Source: JBFEYJ01 sp041563315 (GTDB taxonomy: Bacteria > Pseudomonadota > Gammaproteobacteria > Thiohalomonadales > Thiohalomonadaceae). From it: a stretch of DNA of 17,808 nucleotides. The stretch lies in contig JBFFNE010000063.1 of NCBI GenBank assembly GCA_041563315.1, positions 1 to 17,808 of the forward strand, written 5' to 3'. The first letter of the stretch is position 1. Each line of letters opens with the position of its first letter. Below, one piece after another: positions 1 through 8,515 of the stretch. Position numbers and translations under genes: made by a program. Below the pieces are notes generated by a model. It was given only the letters and a program-made list of their open reading frames with translations. It did no database searches and was not told where the DNA came from.

Positions 1-246
1 AAATCGCTGTATGTACAGGTCAACGGATTCGACAGTGTCAACCCGATTGCCAACGAGGATCTCGCCCGGGAAACCGAGGAAAAAACCTCTTCAGTGCATT
101 TTGTCCGCTTCGAACTGAGCCCGGAAATGATCGAGGCAGTGAAGCAGGGTGCCGTGATACGTGCAGGTATCGATCATCCGGCCTACAGTGAAGAGACGGA
201 GATACCAGATCAGGTACGGGATTCACTCGCCGGTGACCTGCTGTGA
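1..246 (+). CDS. DUF3501 family protein, C-terminal part
   Basis: The reading frame is open from base 1 and ends at TGA 244-246, giving about 81 C-terminal residues; the start lies outside the window. The run EETEEKTSSVHFVRFELSP (approximately; here RETEEKTSSVHFVRFEL) followed by a GIDHP motif is the conserved C-terminal signature of DUF3501 as I know it. In many proteobacteria DUF3501 genes sit next to rubrerythrin and a heterodisulfide-reductase-like Fe-S protein, which suggests a role in oxidative-stress or peroxide handling, but no biochemical function is established. The next gene on the same strand is an encapsulated-ferritin-like protein after a 154-bp gap, which fits that theme. Family assignment is from recalled motif similarity; the missing N-terminus cannot be judged. 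Confidence 0.8.
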   Translation, partial: KSLYVQVNGFDSVNPIANEDLARETEEKTSSVHFVRFELSPEMIEAVKQGAVIRAGIDHPAYSEETEIPDQVRDSLAGDLL

Positions 247-400
247 GGATTTTACTCCAGTCATACCGATGAAAAGATAGGTAACCGGACCAGCCTGACA
301 TAATATGGTTCACAAGCGATTGCGGCATTTTTTTCTGTTTTTTATCGCATTTTCCGTGGTAATGTTTTTTTACTGAAGTGACCAACCTAAGGACATACCT

Positions 401-694
401 ATGGCAAACGAAGGCTATCATGAACCTGTCGATGAACTGAGTGATGATACCCGAGACATGCACCGTGCCATTGTCTCACTGATGGAGGAGCTTGAAGCGG
501 TCGACTGGTACAACCAGCGTATCGACGTCTGCAAAGATGAAGAGCTGCGCGCCATCCTTGCCCATAATCGTGACGAAGAAAAGGAACACGCCGCAATGAT
601 GCTGGAGTGGATCCGCCGCAAGGATCCCAAGTTCAATCACGAACTGAAAGATTACTTATTTACTGAAAAGCCGATCGCCCACCGCAGCGAGTGA
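401..694 (+). CDS. Encapsulated ferritin-like protein (EncFtn family)
   Basis: A 97-residue protein with the EncFtn signature MEELEAVDWY (residues 28-37) and HNRDEEKEHAAM (55-66). By alignment with the Rhodospirillum rubrum protein, ferroxidase-centre ligands correspond to E30, E60 and H63, all present. Such proteins have one two-helix half of a four-helix bundle; they dimerise to build the di-iron site and oxidise Fe(II), normally inside an encapsulin shell. The start is supported by TAAGGA 7 nt upstream of ATG 401. The protein ends at ...YLFTEKPIAHRSE, right after the conserved YLFTE segment. It lacks the long C-terminal tail that carries the encapsulin-targeting peptide in characterised members, and no shell gene is in view. 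It is followed 14 bp later by oxyR, so the two probably share a transcript. Family call is strong; the packaging state is unknown. Confidence 0.92.
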   Translation: MANEGYHEPVDELSDDTRDMHRAIVSLMEELEAVDWYNQRIDVCKDEELRAILAHNRDEEKEHAAMMLEWIRRKDPKFNHELKDYLFTEKPIAHRSE

Positions 695-708
695 GTGCGG
701 TCTGAAGC

Positions 709-1650
709 ATGACCCTTACCGAGCTACGCTACATTGTAGCCGTTGCCGACAAGCGGCACTTCGGCCATGCGGCAGAAACCTGCTTCGTCACCCAACCCAC
801 GCTCAGCGTCGCGGTTAAACGTCTGGAAATGGAGCTGGGCGTGACTCTCTTCGAGCGCTCACGCGGAGAAATCACCCTCACCCCGACCGGGGAGCGGGTG
901 GTGGAACAGGCACGACATGCCCTGACCGAAGCGGCTACAGTCAAGGAAATCGCCCTGGCCAGCCAGGATGAACTAACCGGACCGCTCAGGCTTGGCGCTA
1001 TCTACACCATCGGCCCCTATATGCTGCCTCAGCTGATCCCGCTGCTCACCGAGCAGGCGCCGCGCATGCCCCTGCTGGTGGAGGAAAACTACACCGCCGT
1101 GCTCAGCGAAAAACTCAAACGCGGCGAACTCGATGTCATCATTATCGCCCTCCCCTTTAACGAGCCCGGCATCCAAACCCTGTCGATCTACGATGAGCCC
1201 TTCGTTGTCATGCTCCCTGTCAGCCACCCTCTGGCCCAGAGAGGTGTGATCACCATCGATGAACTCGGTAAAGAGACGGTGTTACTGCTGGGCAAGGGCC
1301 ACTGTTTTCGTGATCAGGTGATTGAGGTCTGCCCCATGTGTGCACCGCGGAGCGAGGATAAACCATGCCTGCAAAAAACACTGGAAGGCGCTTCGCTTGA
1401 AACCATTCGCATGATGGTGACCAGCGGGGTCGGGGTGACAGTGCTGCCCTGCACAGCGGCCGGAGCCGATCGCTACGCCGAACGCCTTGTTACTATTCGG
1501 CGTTTCAAAGGAAGGCCCCCAGGGAGGACCGTCGCACTTGCCTGGCGCAGCAGCTTCCCGCGCCCACGTGCTATCGAGGTGCTACGACAGGCCCTCGCCG
1601 CCGCCTGTCTCAACTGCGTTAAAAAAGTTCCTGAAACCAAACAGCCTTAG
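709..1650 (+). CDS. oxyR: Hydrogen peroxide-sensing LysR-type regulator OxyR
   Basis: A 313-residue LysR-type regulator. Residues 1-60 form the winged HTH (TELRYIVAVADKRHFGHAAE, then TQPTLSVAVKRLE). The effector domain carries GHC at 199 and VCP at 208, exactly the C199 and C208 positions of E. coli OxyR, whose disulfide switches the regulator on under peroxide. Additional cysteines at 211 and about 220, and two near the C-terminus, are extra. The gene begins 14 bp after the EncFtn-like gene with only a weak ribosome site (CTGAAG), so translation after the upstream gene is likely. The context suggests that iron storage/oxidation and peroxide response are co-expressed. No OxyR binding site is convincing in the 154 bp ahead of the ferritin gene. 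Confidence 0.95.
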   Translation: MTLTELRYIVAVADKRHFGHAAETCFVTQPTLSVAVKRLEMELGVTLFERSRGEITLTPTGERVVEQARHALTEAATVKEIALASQDELTGPLRLGAIYTIGPYMLPQLIPLLTEQAPRMPLLVEENYTAVLSEKLKRGELDVIIIALPFNEPGIQTLSIYDEPFVVMLPVSHPLAQRGVITIDELGKETVLLLGKGHCFRDQVIEVCPMCAPRSEDKPCLQKTLEGASLETIRMMVTSGVGVTVLPCTAAGADRYAERLVTIRRFKGRPPGRTVALAWRSSFPRPRAIEVLRQALAAACLNCVKKVPETKQP

Positions 1651-1739
1651 CGAAATAAATCTGAGAATAGTATAATCACTATAGCGCTACCCCCATCGAG
1701 TCACCCTCATCAAAGCAAGGTGAACGTCTTTTTGGTCTC

Positions 1740-2036
1740 TCACATCAGATATTTTCCGCTACAGGCATTCCGTATTTCCATTACTGCCTGAAAACTCTCA
1801 ACACCAACCAGGTACTCAAGCAGACATTCATTATATTTTTTTCTCCTTTCGTCGAGAGAGAGAAACCCGATGTAATTTTCATAACATGCCTGTCGAATAA
1901 AAGCAGTTGCGGCGTCATCCTTTGCCTCCCTGAGGTGTTTCAGTATGCAGTCGTTATATGCATCCTGGTCGGCAAGCACGGTCACAGCGCTCATAGTGCC
2001 AATGAGAAAAACGAGCACGGCCAGATACTTTTTCAT
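1740..2036 (-). CDS. Small exported four-cysteine protein with an internal repeat
   Basis: A 98-residue protein preceded by a strong ribosome site (GGGAGG, 6 nt before ATG). Residues 1-22 form a Sec signal peptide (MKKYLAVLVFLIG..., probable cleavage after VLA), so the mature protein is about 76 residues in the periplasm or outside. Its four cysteines (30, 51, 71, 92) fall into two copies of one unit, YNDC...IRQAC and YNEC...IRNAC, each with 20 residues between the cysteines. This suggests two disulfide-linked helical hairpins produced by internal duplication. It resembles small exported proteins annotated as VF_A0006-type four-cysteine proteins, but I am not certain of that. The gene is convergent with oxyR and divergent from the Nudix gene. 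Function unknown. Confidence 0.75.
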   Translation of the reverse strand: MKKYLAVLVFLIGTMSAVTVLADQDAYNDCILKHLREAKDDAATAFIRQACYENYIGFLSLDERRKKYNECLLEYLVGVESFQAVMEIRNACSGKYLM

Positions 2037-2219
2037 ATCAAACCTCCCTACCTAAACCACCGCACAGGCGCTTTGCTTACATCACGGGGGGGGCATATCC
2101 CCCAAGCCATCCCTCATCATCAGTTTAGCCGCTAACTGATGCTAAGCTAGCCGATTCGCTCATAAGTAAAATCAAGACATTCTGCATTAACTGGTTCAGC
2201 GTTCACAGGAGTCCCTTTG

Positions 2220-2636
2220 ATGCCTCTAATCCTCTCAGCTGGCGCCGTAATCATTCGTCACACCGAGAAAGGCCCACGACTGCTCCTGCTTCGCGCCTAC
2301 AACTACTGGGATTTCCCCAAAGGCAAGGTAGAGACTGGCGAGCTGCCGCTGGACACCGCCCGCCGTGAAGCCACCGAGGAGACGGGGCTGGAGCACCTGG
2401 ACTTTCCCTGGGGCGAGCACTACCGAGAAACCGCACCCTACGGAAGGGGTAAGGTGGCCCGTTACTACCTTGCATCCACCACGCAAGAAGCCATTACACT
2501 GCCGATAAGCCCGGAACTGGGCCAGCCAGAGCACCATGAATACCGATGGGTAGCGCCGGCGGAGGCACGAGAATTACTGTCAGGGAGACTGCAGCCGATC
2601 CTTGACTGGGCACTACAACAGATAGCGAAGAGATAG
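2220..2636 (+). CDS. Nudix hydrolase, diadenosine tetraphosphatase-like
   Basis: A 138-residue single-domain Nudix protein. The Nudix box is complete: G-KVETGE-LPLDTA-RREATEETGL (about residues 36-58), with the REATEETG metal-binding helix intact. The preceding WDFPKGKVE is typical of bis(5'-nucleosyl)-tetraphosphatases of the animal/archaeal type, which cleave Ap4A to ATP and AMP, and the length suits that group. Substrate prediction in Nudix enzymes is unreliable, so only the hydrolase call is firm. ATG 2220 is chosen over TTG 2217 because AGGAG lies 8 nt before the ATG. The gene is convergent with the following DUF2164 gene. Confidence 0.9.
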   Translation: MPLILSAGAVIIRHTEKGPRLLLLRAYNYWDFPKGKVETGELPLDTARREATEETGLEHLDFPWGEHYRETAPYGRGKVARYYLASTTQEAITLPISPELGQPEHHEYRWVAPAEARELLSGRLQPILDWALQQIAKR

Positions 2637-2684
2637 TGAGGGTTGTCACGGCAGGGCGTTGCAGTGAAAAGTGCTGAGTGCGGC

Positions 2685-2939
2685 TTATCTGCAGAAGTCC
2701 GTTACTTTCTCCAGTTCGAAGATCGCATCCGTAAGTGACTCCAGGCGCTTCTCCAGGATTGCCTGTGCATCATAAAGACCGCGATTATAAAAGTACGCCC
2801 CGATTTCCTCGGTGAAGAAATCCAGAAGAAATTGTGCATCAAAGCTGCCGATATCCTGCTCCAGCTCTTCCTTGAAGTACATCTGAACTTTCCTGGTAAT
2901 GATCTCTTTTTCTTCCTTCGAGAACTCTATGAGTGACAT
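2685..2939 (-). CDS. DUF2164 family protein (copy A)
   Basis: An 84-residue protein matching DUF2164: FSKEEKE at the start, then YFKEEL, GSFDAQFLLDFFTEEIG and YNRGLYDAQ, mostly predicted helix and acidic. The family has no known function. AGGAG lies about 10 nt before the ATG. It ends in VTDFCR followed by TAA. A second copy on the same strand (9682-9921) shares about three quarters of its residues, so the pair arose by duplication. Copy A is the normal-length form and is the reference for seeing that copy B has an altered end. Confidence 0.88.
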   Translation of the reverse strand: MSLIEFSKEEKEIITRKVQMYFKEELEQDIGSFDAQFLLDFFTEEIGAYFYNRGLYDAQAILEKRLESLTDAIFELEKVTDFCR

Positions 2940-3285
2940 GCGAAAACACTCCTTTCACTGTAACACTTTGATGACTATTTCCTTCAACCCACCGCGCGTG
3001 CCATCCCCCTGACTTTACACACCTCTCCAGTTCCTGAAAGTCAACGGCACACCCGGCAATCTTTCGGTATTTGCAGCGAGCTTTGATCTGCCCGCCCCTT
3101 CAGGCGAATGCAGGTAAAAAACACCTGGCCGGAATCGATAGGCCACCGTGATGATGCACCGTTAAACGCATTCGGCCAACTAACCGGTGATGCCCTTTTT
3201 AACAAAAAATAGAGATGGTCGTGAACAATTCATGATTTATTTACGCGTGTTATAAGCGACAGCATGACCACGATCCTACCCGCTA
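2940..3285. other. Gene-free stretch between DUF2164 copy A and the CAP lipoprotein
   Basis: No supported coding sequence on either strand. It must hold the leftward promoter of DUF2164 copy A and the 3' end of the CAP gene transcript. A short inverted repeat CAGGT/ACCTG around an A-rich loop (3112-3128) is visible; on the minus strand the loop reads as a T-run. I see no convincing terminator. Confidence 0.5.
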
Positions 3286-3954
3286 TTACCTGTTATCCTC
3301 GCCATAAATGGCAACGCACATGTGACCATATTGGCTATGGTAGCCACATGCAACCCCACTGTGGCTGAGCTGCGGCTTGAGGAGGTTTGTTCTATGACCG
3401 CGCCCTGGTACACCGTCATCAACCAGAAGTTGTGCAACGACATCTCTGCCATTGCCATAGCCGTAAGAGATATTTTCCGCCGCGGAAGTAAACTTGCCCT
3501 TCACAACAACGCCCGCCACTCTTTCGGAAAAACGGCGGCCCGTACTACTGTTATGGCTAACAAGCCCCTTGGCGCCGGTATCCAGCACATGCGCCCGAGC
3601 AAGCGCTGCCAGTTCGTCAGACCACTTCAGCTCCATTAAGGCTTTCTGTCTGCCAAGCGAAGCAACCGCTTCCGTGACAGCGCTCGCCCCCTCGTTGGTG
3701 ACAATACCCACGTCGCTGTCCAGCGGGTGATAAACATTGCCGGTCATTCTTCGGATAACATCTTGCAGTATCGTAGCATACGCACCCGGCTTTGCCCGCA
3801 ACCTGTTTGTCTCTCTAAACACCTCTTGCGCCAGGCGGGCGTAGCGATCGTCATTCTCCGATGGCTTGACCGCTGCGGTACTACTGCCACAGCCAGCCAA
3901 CACCAGTAACGACAGTATCAGAACAACACCGCGACGGTGCTGTTGTGTTGGCAT
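3286..3954 (-). CDS. CAP/SCP-like domain lipoprotein
   Basis: Read from ATG 3954 the protein has 222 residues: MPTQQHRRGVVLILSLLVLAGC is a lipoprotein signal with lipobox LAGC, and this start is preferred because it gives a normal signal length and has GGAA just upstream. Two upstream ATGs (3984, 4008) would add 10 or 18 residues. The mature part is a CAP (cysteine-rich secretory protein, antigen 5, PR-1) domain: TNRLRAKPGAYA, LARAHVLD, VSHNSSTGRRFSERV, AAENISYGYG and GRGHRTNLL. This includes the two histidines and the glutamate that usually line the CAP cavity. Bacterial CAP proteins are cell-envelope proteins of mostly unknown activity. It stands alone downstream of the RND operon, separated by about 380 bp. 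Confidence 0.85.
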   Translation of the reverse strand: MPTQQHRRGVVLILSLLVLAGCGSSTAAVKPSENDDRYARLAQEVFRETNRLRAKPGAYATILQDVIRRMTGNVYHPLDSDVGIVTNEGASAVTEAVASLGRQKALMELKWSDELAALARAHVLDTGAKGLVSHNSSTGRRFSERVAGVVVKGKFTSAAENISYGYGNGRDVVAQLLVDDGVPGRGHRTNLLKPQLSHSGVACGYHSQYGHMCVAIYGEDNR

Positions 3955-4331
3955 CGTTTTCCGGGGCTTGTTTTGGATGCGCATCTTATGTGATAGGGGC
4001 AAGGTCATCTGTCAATGTCTCTTCAATCAAAGGAAAAAAAACCAGACTGAGTGAACTTCAGCCGGAAAGATAGTTTCACGCGGAGGGTCGCGTGAAACAT
4101 GGCGCTTTTGGCAAACGGCCTCTGTCGTGTTGAGGTCCGGGGCACCGGGTGGGGCAACCTGGCCTACTCGGTACTCGTATAGGGGGCTTCCAGAACCAGC
4201 CTCAAGACCATAATTGAAACAACACCGTTAATAACGTCGCCAAAGGAGTTACCTCAGGATATCGGGTATCCCGGCACTCCCTGGACGCGATACTCCGGAT
4301 ACCAGCAAATCAAGACATTACCAAAAGTCGT
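3955..4331. other. Gene-free stretch between CAP gene and RND pump gene
   Basis: About 375 bp without a supported gene. It holds the leftward promoter of the CAP gene, a perfect 10-bp inverted repeat (listed separately) and otherwise featureless sequence. Short frames here have no ribosome site or recognisable content. Confidence 0.5.
4073..4098. repeat. Perfect inverted repeat, 10-bp arms
   Basis: GTTTCACGCG and CGCGTGAAAC flank the 6-base loop GAGGGT. There is no adjacent T-tract on either strand, so a classic intrinsic terminator is not supported. It lies 3' of the RND pump gene and about 120 bp upstream of the CAP gene start, so an operator for the latter or an RNA 3'-end stabilising hairpin is possible. 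Confidence 0.7.
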
Positions 4332-7300
4332 TCAACTGTGCTCGCTGTTAAATTTCATTTTCACGCTATCCAGCCACTCCTCCAGGTAGTGCAAACCATT
4401 CTCCACCAGCGAATAAACGGCTGGCACGACCACCAGGGTCAACAGGGTGGAGCTGATCATGCCGCCAATCACCGCCACGGCCAGCGGGCCGTTAGTGTCG
4501 GCACCGGCACCCACGCCACTGGCGGCAGGAAGCATGGCGAGGATCACTGTCAGTGAGGTCATCAACACCGGCCGCATGCGGATTGGGCAAGCCTCCAGCA
4601 GGGCCTCGTTGATCCCCCTGCCCTGGCTGCGTAACTGATTGGTGAGATCCACCAGCAGGATGGAGTTCTTCGCCACCAGTCCGATCAACAGCACCAAACC
4701 GATCATCGAGTAGATATTCAGCGAATGGTTCATCACCCACAGGCCAAATACGCCACCGATGATGGCCAACGGCTGGGCGACCATGATGATCACCGGCTGG
4801 ATGAAGGAGTTGAACTGGCTGGCCAGCACCATGTACACGAGCACGATGCCCATCACAAAGGCGAGCAGCATGTAACCCGCGGTCTTGCCAAACTCCTCGG
4901 CCCGCCCCTTGAGCCGCACCTGATAACCGAGGGGCAAACCCATCTCTTTCACTACCCCGGTCAACTTCCGTGCGGCATCGCCTTCAGCCATGGCCGGTGT
5001 AGCAAAAAAGTTGGCCGAGTATTGCAGGTCGTAGCGCGAGATCATGGCCGGACCAACACCGTTCTTTAGGTGGGCGATGTTATCGAGCCGGATCATCTCA
5101 CCGTTGGCGGCTCGCACATAGATGCGGCCCAGGTCTGAAGGGCGGATGACCTGGCCTTCACCTGCCTTGAGACGCACGTCGTATCGTTCGCCATCACCAG
5201 GCATATCGTTATACTTGGCGACATCCAGGCCACCACCGAGTACGTTGATGGCCATGGCCACATCGCTGGGCGCAATGCCGAGGGCTGTCAAACGCGAGCG
5301 GTCCAGTTCCAGTTCCACCTGGGGAAGGTCCATTACCAGCACCATGTCGATCTCACCCATCGCGGAATCAGCAGCGAGTTTCTGTTGCAGTGCATCCGCC
5401 AGCTCGGCAACCTTGTAGAGGTCCGGCCCCACCAGAGCGAACTGCAGGGGCTCACCACGCCGACCGCCGACCATGGGGATCGCGGAGGTAAATCCCTGTA
5501 TGCCGGGGATCTGATTCAGCTCCTGCTGCACAGTCTTCATCAACGTTGCCTGGCGTATCGAGCGCTCCTCTGGCGGCACCATGCGCACAATGGCCCTGCC
5601 GCTGGTGACACTACCACCGGTATCGCCACCGGCGAGAGTGAAGTAAGAACTGATTTCAGGGTGGGAATCGAACACCGCCTCGACTTTAGTCAAACGCTCT
5701 TCGATGTAACTAATGCCCGAGCCGGTCGGGGTTTTAATGGTCACCATAAAGCGACTCTCATCCTCCTCCGGCATAAAGCCCTTGCCAATGGCGCCGAAGA
5801 AGTAACCGCTGGACATGACCACCGTCAGGGTCATCACCACCACCTTCCAACGATGCTTCAGTCCCAGGCCGAGCACCTGGCGATAACCGCTATCCATCGC
5901 CCGGAACACCGTGTCCAGTGTGCGATAGACCCTGCCGTGCTGTTTGGGGATGTTGAGATAACGTGAGCAGAGCATGGGCGTCAGCGTTAATGAAACAAAC
6001 AGCGAGACTAATACCCCTACGGTGACCACCACCGCGAAGGATTCAAAAAAGAGACCGATGATGCCCTGCATAAAAATCACCGGAGCGAAGATCGCCACCA
6101 GCGTAAGCGATGCGGCCACCACCGCAAACACCACCTGGCGCGTGCCTTCCTTGGCGGCAGCGACCCGATCCAGGTCGGTGGTCTCGCGGGTACGATAAAT
6201 GTTCTCCAACACCACGATGGCGTCGTCCACCACCACGCCGATCAGCAACAGCAGCGCTAGCATGGTCATGATGTTGAAGGTGTAACCGGCAAAATACATC
6301 ACCGCCACCGCACCGAGCAGTGATACCGGAATCGCGGCACTGACGATCAGGGTCGAACGCAGATTCTTGAGGAACAGCCACACCACCAACGCTGCCAACA
6401 GGGTGCCTTCGAACAGGTGCGACTTCAGTCCTGAGATAATGTCAGTGATCAGATCCGCATCATTGGTGGCAATGCCGATCTGCATCCCCGGGGGCAGCTG
6501 GGGGATGATCTCTTTTTCCAGGCGATGCTTTACCTCATCCACAATCGCCACGGTATTGGTGTTGGCGATCTTGACGATGCCGATACCCACCGTCGGCTTA
6601 CCGTTGTAACGGGCCAGACTGCGAAAATCGGCCAGGCTGTCCTCCACCTCGGCGATGTCGTTTAACCTGACGTTGAGTCCGCCGTGATTGGCGACGGTCA
6701 TCCCGGCCAGCGTCTTGAGCGTATGAAATTCGACATCAAGCTTGATCAGGTCATCCTTGTTGCCGTTAGCCATGAAACCACCAGGCAGTTGCACATGCTC
6801 GCGCTGGAAGGCGGCGATCACATCCTGCGGGGTGATGTTGAACGCCGCCATGCGGGTAGTGTCGAGATTCACGCGAATGGTGCGGGGACGGTTGCCGCCG
6901 ATCCGCACTTCACCTACCCCATTGATGGTTTCGAGCCGTTTTTTAATGTTGTTGCTGGCATATAGGTTGAGTTGCTGGAGGGTACGATTACCGCTCAGCG
7001 ACAGCCACATGATGGGCATGGCGCCGGAATCCACCTTGCCAACCACCGGCGGGTCGGCCTCTACCGGCAGCTTGCGCAGCACCTGGTTGATCTTGGCCTG
7101 CACATCGTTGAAGGCCACGTCCACATCGTTCTCCAGCGCGAAGCGGATGGCCACGATGGAGACACCAGGGTTGGAAGTCGATTCAATATGCTCGATGCCA
7201 GGGATACTGTTTACCGCCGACTCGATAATATTGGTCACGCTGGAGTTGACGATCTCCGGGTTGGCACCGGGCAGTGCGGTGCTGACTGTGATCATCGGAA

Positions 7301-7424
7301 ATTCAATCGCCGGATTCCGGTCAACCCCGATCTGTTGGTAACTGACCAGGCCAAACAGCACCAGCACGCCCGACAACATGTAGGCCAAGACGTAACGTTT
7401 GATGGATATCTCTGGCAGGTTCAT
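4332..7424 (-). CDS. RND-family efflux pump inner-membrane permease (AcrB/MexB-like)
   Basis: 1030 residues, the usual length for HAE-1 type RND pumps. Twelve membrane segments are implied: one near residues 10-30, a block at about 335-480, a second single segment near 530, and a block at about 850-1010, with two large periplasmic loops between. Proton-relay residues are present: GVVVDDAIVV with D400 and D401, and the lysine in GLVAKNSILLVD (about K919). The protein uses the proton gradient to expel drugs, lipophilic compounds or metabolites through a trimeric pump. It overlaps the adaptor gene by 4 bp (ATGA), indicating coupled translation. No outer-membrane channel gene follows, so a TolC-type protein from elsewhere is needed. 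The substrate cannot be read from the sequence. Confidence 0.96.
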   Translation of the reverse strand: MNLPEISIKRYVLAYMLSGVLVLFGLVSYQQIGVDRNPAIEFPMITVSTALPGANPEIVNSSVTNIIESAVNSIPGIEHIESTSNPGVSIVAIRFALENDVDVAFNDVQAKINQVLRKLPVEADPPVVGKVDSGAMPIMWLSLSGNRTLQQLNLYASNNIKKRLETINGVGEVRIGGNRPRTIRVNLDTTRMAAFNITPQDVIAAFQREHVQLPGGFMANGNKDDLIKLDVEFHTLKTLAGMTVANHGGLNVRLNDIAEVEDSLADFRSLARYNGKPTVGIGIVKIANTNTVAIVDEVKHRLEKEIIPQLPPGMQIGIATNDADLITDIISGLKSHLFEGTLLAALVVWLFLKNLRSTLIVSAAIPVSLLGAVAVMYFAGYTFNIMTMLALLLLIGVVVDDAIVVLENIYRTRETTDLDRVAAAKEGTRQVVFAVVAASLTLVAIFAPVIFMQGIIGLFFESFAVVVTVGVLVSLFVSLTLTPMLCSRYLNIPKQHGRVYRTLDTVFRAMDSGYRQVLGLGLKHRWKVVVMTLTVVMSSGYFFGAIGKGFMPEEDESRFMVTIKTPTGSGISYIEERLTKVEAVFDSHPEISSYFTLAGGDTGGSVTSGRAIVRMVPPEERSIRQATLMKTVQQELNQIPGIQGFTSAIPMVGGRRGEPLQFALVGPDLYKVAELADALQQKLAADSAMGEIDMVLVMDLPQVELELDRSRLTALGIAPSDVAMAINVLGGGLDVAKYNDMPGDGERYDVRLKAGEGQVIRPSDLGRIYVRAANGEMIRLDNIAHLKNGVGPAMISRYDLQYSANFFATPAMAEGDAARKLTGVVKEMGLPLGYQVRLKGRAEEFGKTAGYMLLAFVMGIVLVYMVLASQFNSFIQPVIIMVAQPLAIIGGVFGLWVMNHSLNIYSMIGLVLLIGLVAKNSILLVDLTNQLRSQGRGINEALLEACPIRMRPVLMTSLTVILAMLPAASGVGAGADTNGPLAVAVIGGMISSTLLTLVVVPAVYSLVENGLHYLEEWLDSVKMKFNSEHS

Positions 7425-8515
7425 CCCTGCACCTCGACTTTGACTCCGTTGCTGAGAAAACCGGCGCCATCCACCACGACCCGCTCACCGGGGTGAAGCC
7501 CCTTGACAATTTCGATGCCGTTGTCCAGCTGTACGCCGCTGACCACCGGCCGCTCGCTAACCTTGTTGCCGGCCCCGATCACATAGACCACCTCACCTGC
7601 TGGGCGTCGTACCAGACTCAGCTGCGGAATCACGATTGAATTTTCATGCACCGCCAGCGTAGCCGTTACGAGAGCGCTTGCCCCGGCCCGTGTCAGGCCG
7701 GGATCAGACAAGTCAGCATAAGCCACCGCGCCCTTGGTGGCGCTCTCCAACTGCGGACGGATCTCGCTAATTACCGCATCGAAACTCAGACCGGGATTGA
7801 CCGCGGTCTTCACCTTCAACGGTGTACCCATGCGCAACTGATTCATGGCCTGTTCAGGGAACACCATGACCAGACGCAAAGCGTCGGTATCGGCGATGGT
7901 GAACAACGGCGCGCCATCCTTAATGTAATCGCCCACGGAGACAAATCGGGCATCAACCTTGCCTGCCAATGGCGCCTGGATCGTGGTTTTGCTCAGCTTG
8001 TATTCGGCCAGCGCCACCCGTGCCTTGGCCACCTCCAGCTCCTCGCGCAGGGCACGCAGCTGGGCCTCTGCTGCATCGATGTCACTGGTCGAGACAAAGT
8101 TTTTCTTCTTCAGATCATTCAGCCGTTTTACCGCCAGCTCCTCGTTGGTGGTCAACGCCTTGGCCCGGCCCTCTTCGGCACGGGCAACATCAAGCTCCAG
8201 CAGTATGCCGCTACGGTCTAGCTGCCCGAGCACCTCTCCCTCGGCCACCACATCGCCCACCTCGACCAGCACCTGCGTCACCCGCCCGGAAATCTCGGCA
8301 CCAATCGTCGGCGCCTTGATGCTTTGCACATCACCGGCCACCTCCAGCACGATAGGCACCATGGTGGCTTTCGCCTCGGTGGCGGTCACGGCGATAGTGC
8401 GTTCCTGCGTGTCGGAGCTTGTTTCATCCGCTTTTTCTTCCGTGGTTGTGCCGCAGGCTGAAACCAGCAGAACACCCGTTAGCGTTATCAGCGCAATCCA
8501 TGATCTCTTTGTCAT
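7421..8515 (-). CDS. RND efflux periplasmic adaptor (membrane fusion protein)
   Basis: 364 residues with a lipoprotein signal (VLLVSAC, lipid-modified C21). Order of domains: barrel-sandwich first half with IGAEISGRVTQVLVEVGD (about 76-93), coiled-coil hairpin (about 105-175, rich in Leu/Glu/Lys), barrel-sandwich second half IQAPLAGKVDARFVSVGDYI, then beta-barrel and membrane-proximal domains ending VVVDGAGFLSNGVKVEV. Adaptors bridge the RND pump and the outer-membrane channel. The start codon overlaps the tetR stop (ATGA at 8512-8515) and the stop overlaps the pump start, so the three genes form one operon. Confidence 0.95.
   Translation of the reverse strand: MTKRSWIALITLTGVLLVSACGTTTEEKADETSSDTQERTIAVTATEAKATMVPIVLEVAGDVQSIKAPTIGAEISGRVTQVLVEVGDVVAEGEVLGQLDRSGILLELDVARAEEGRAKALTTNEELAVKRLNDLKKKNFVSTSDIDAAEAQLRALREELEVAKARVALAEYKLSKTTIQAPLAGKVDARFVSVGDYIKDGAPLFTIADTDALRLVMVFPEQAMNQLRMGTPLKVKTAVNPGLSFDAVISEIRPQLESATKGAVAYADLSDPGLTRAGASALVTATLAVHENSIVIPQLSLVRRPAGEVVYVIGAGNKVSERPVVSGVQLDNGIEIVKGLHPGERVVVDGAGFLSNGVKVEVQG

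Noticed and set aside
1664..1679. ATAGTATAATCACTAT after oxyR as an OxyR half-site
   Set aside because: The spacing between ATAG and CTAT is one base longer than the consensus, no second half-site follows, and it lies between two gene 3' ends.
2086..2103. G-run/C-run hairpin (GGGGG-CATAT-CCCCC) as a terminator
   Set aside because: It lies upstream of both flanking divergent genes and has no T-tract.
5385..5966. Rightward frame of 193 codons opposite the RND gene
   Set aside because: Antisense shadow of a GC-rich gene; the opposite strand encodes conserved pump sequence throughout.
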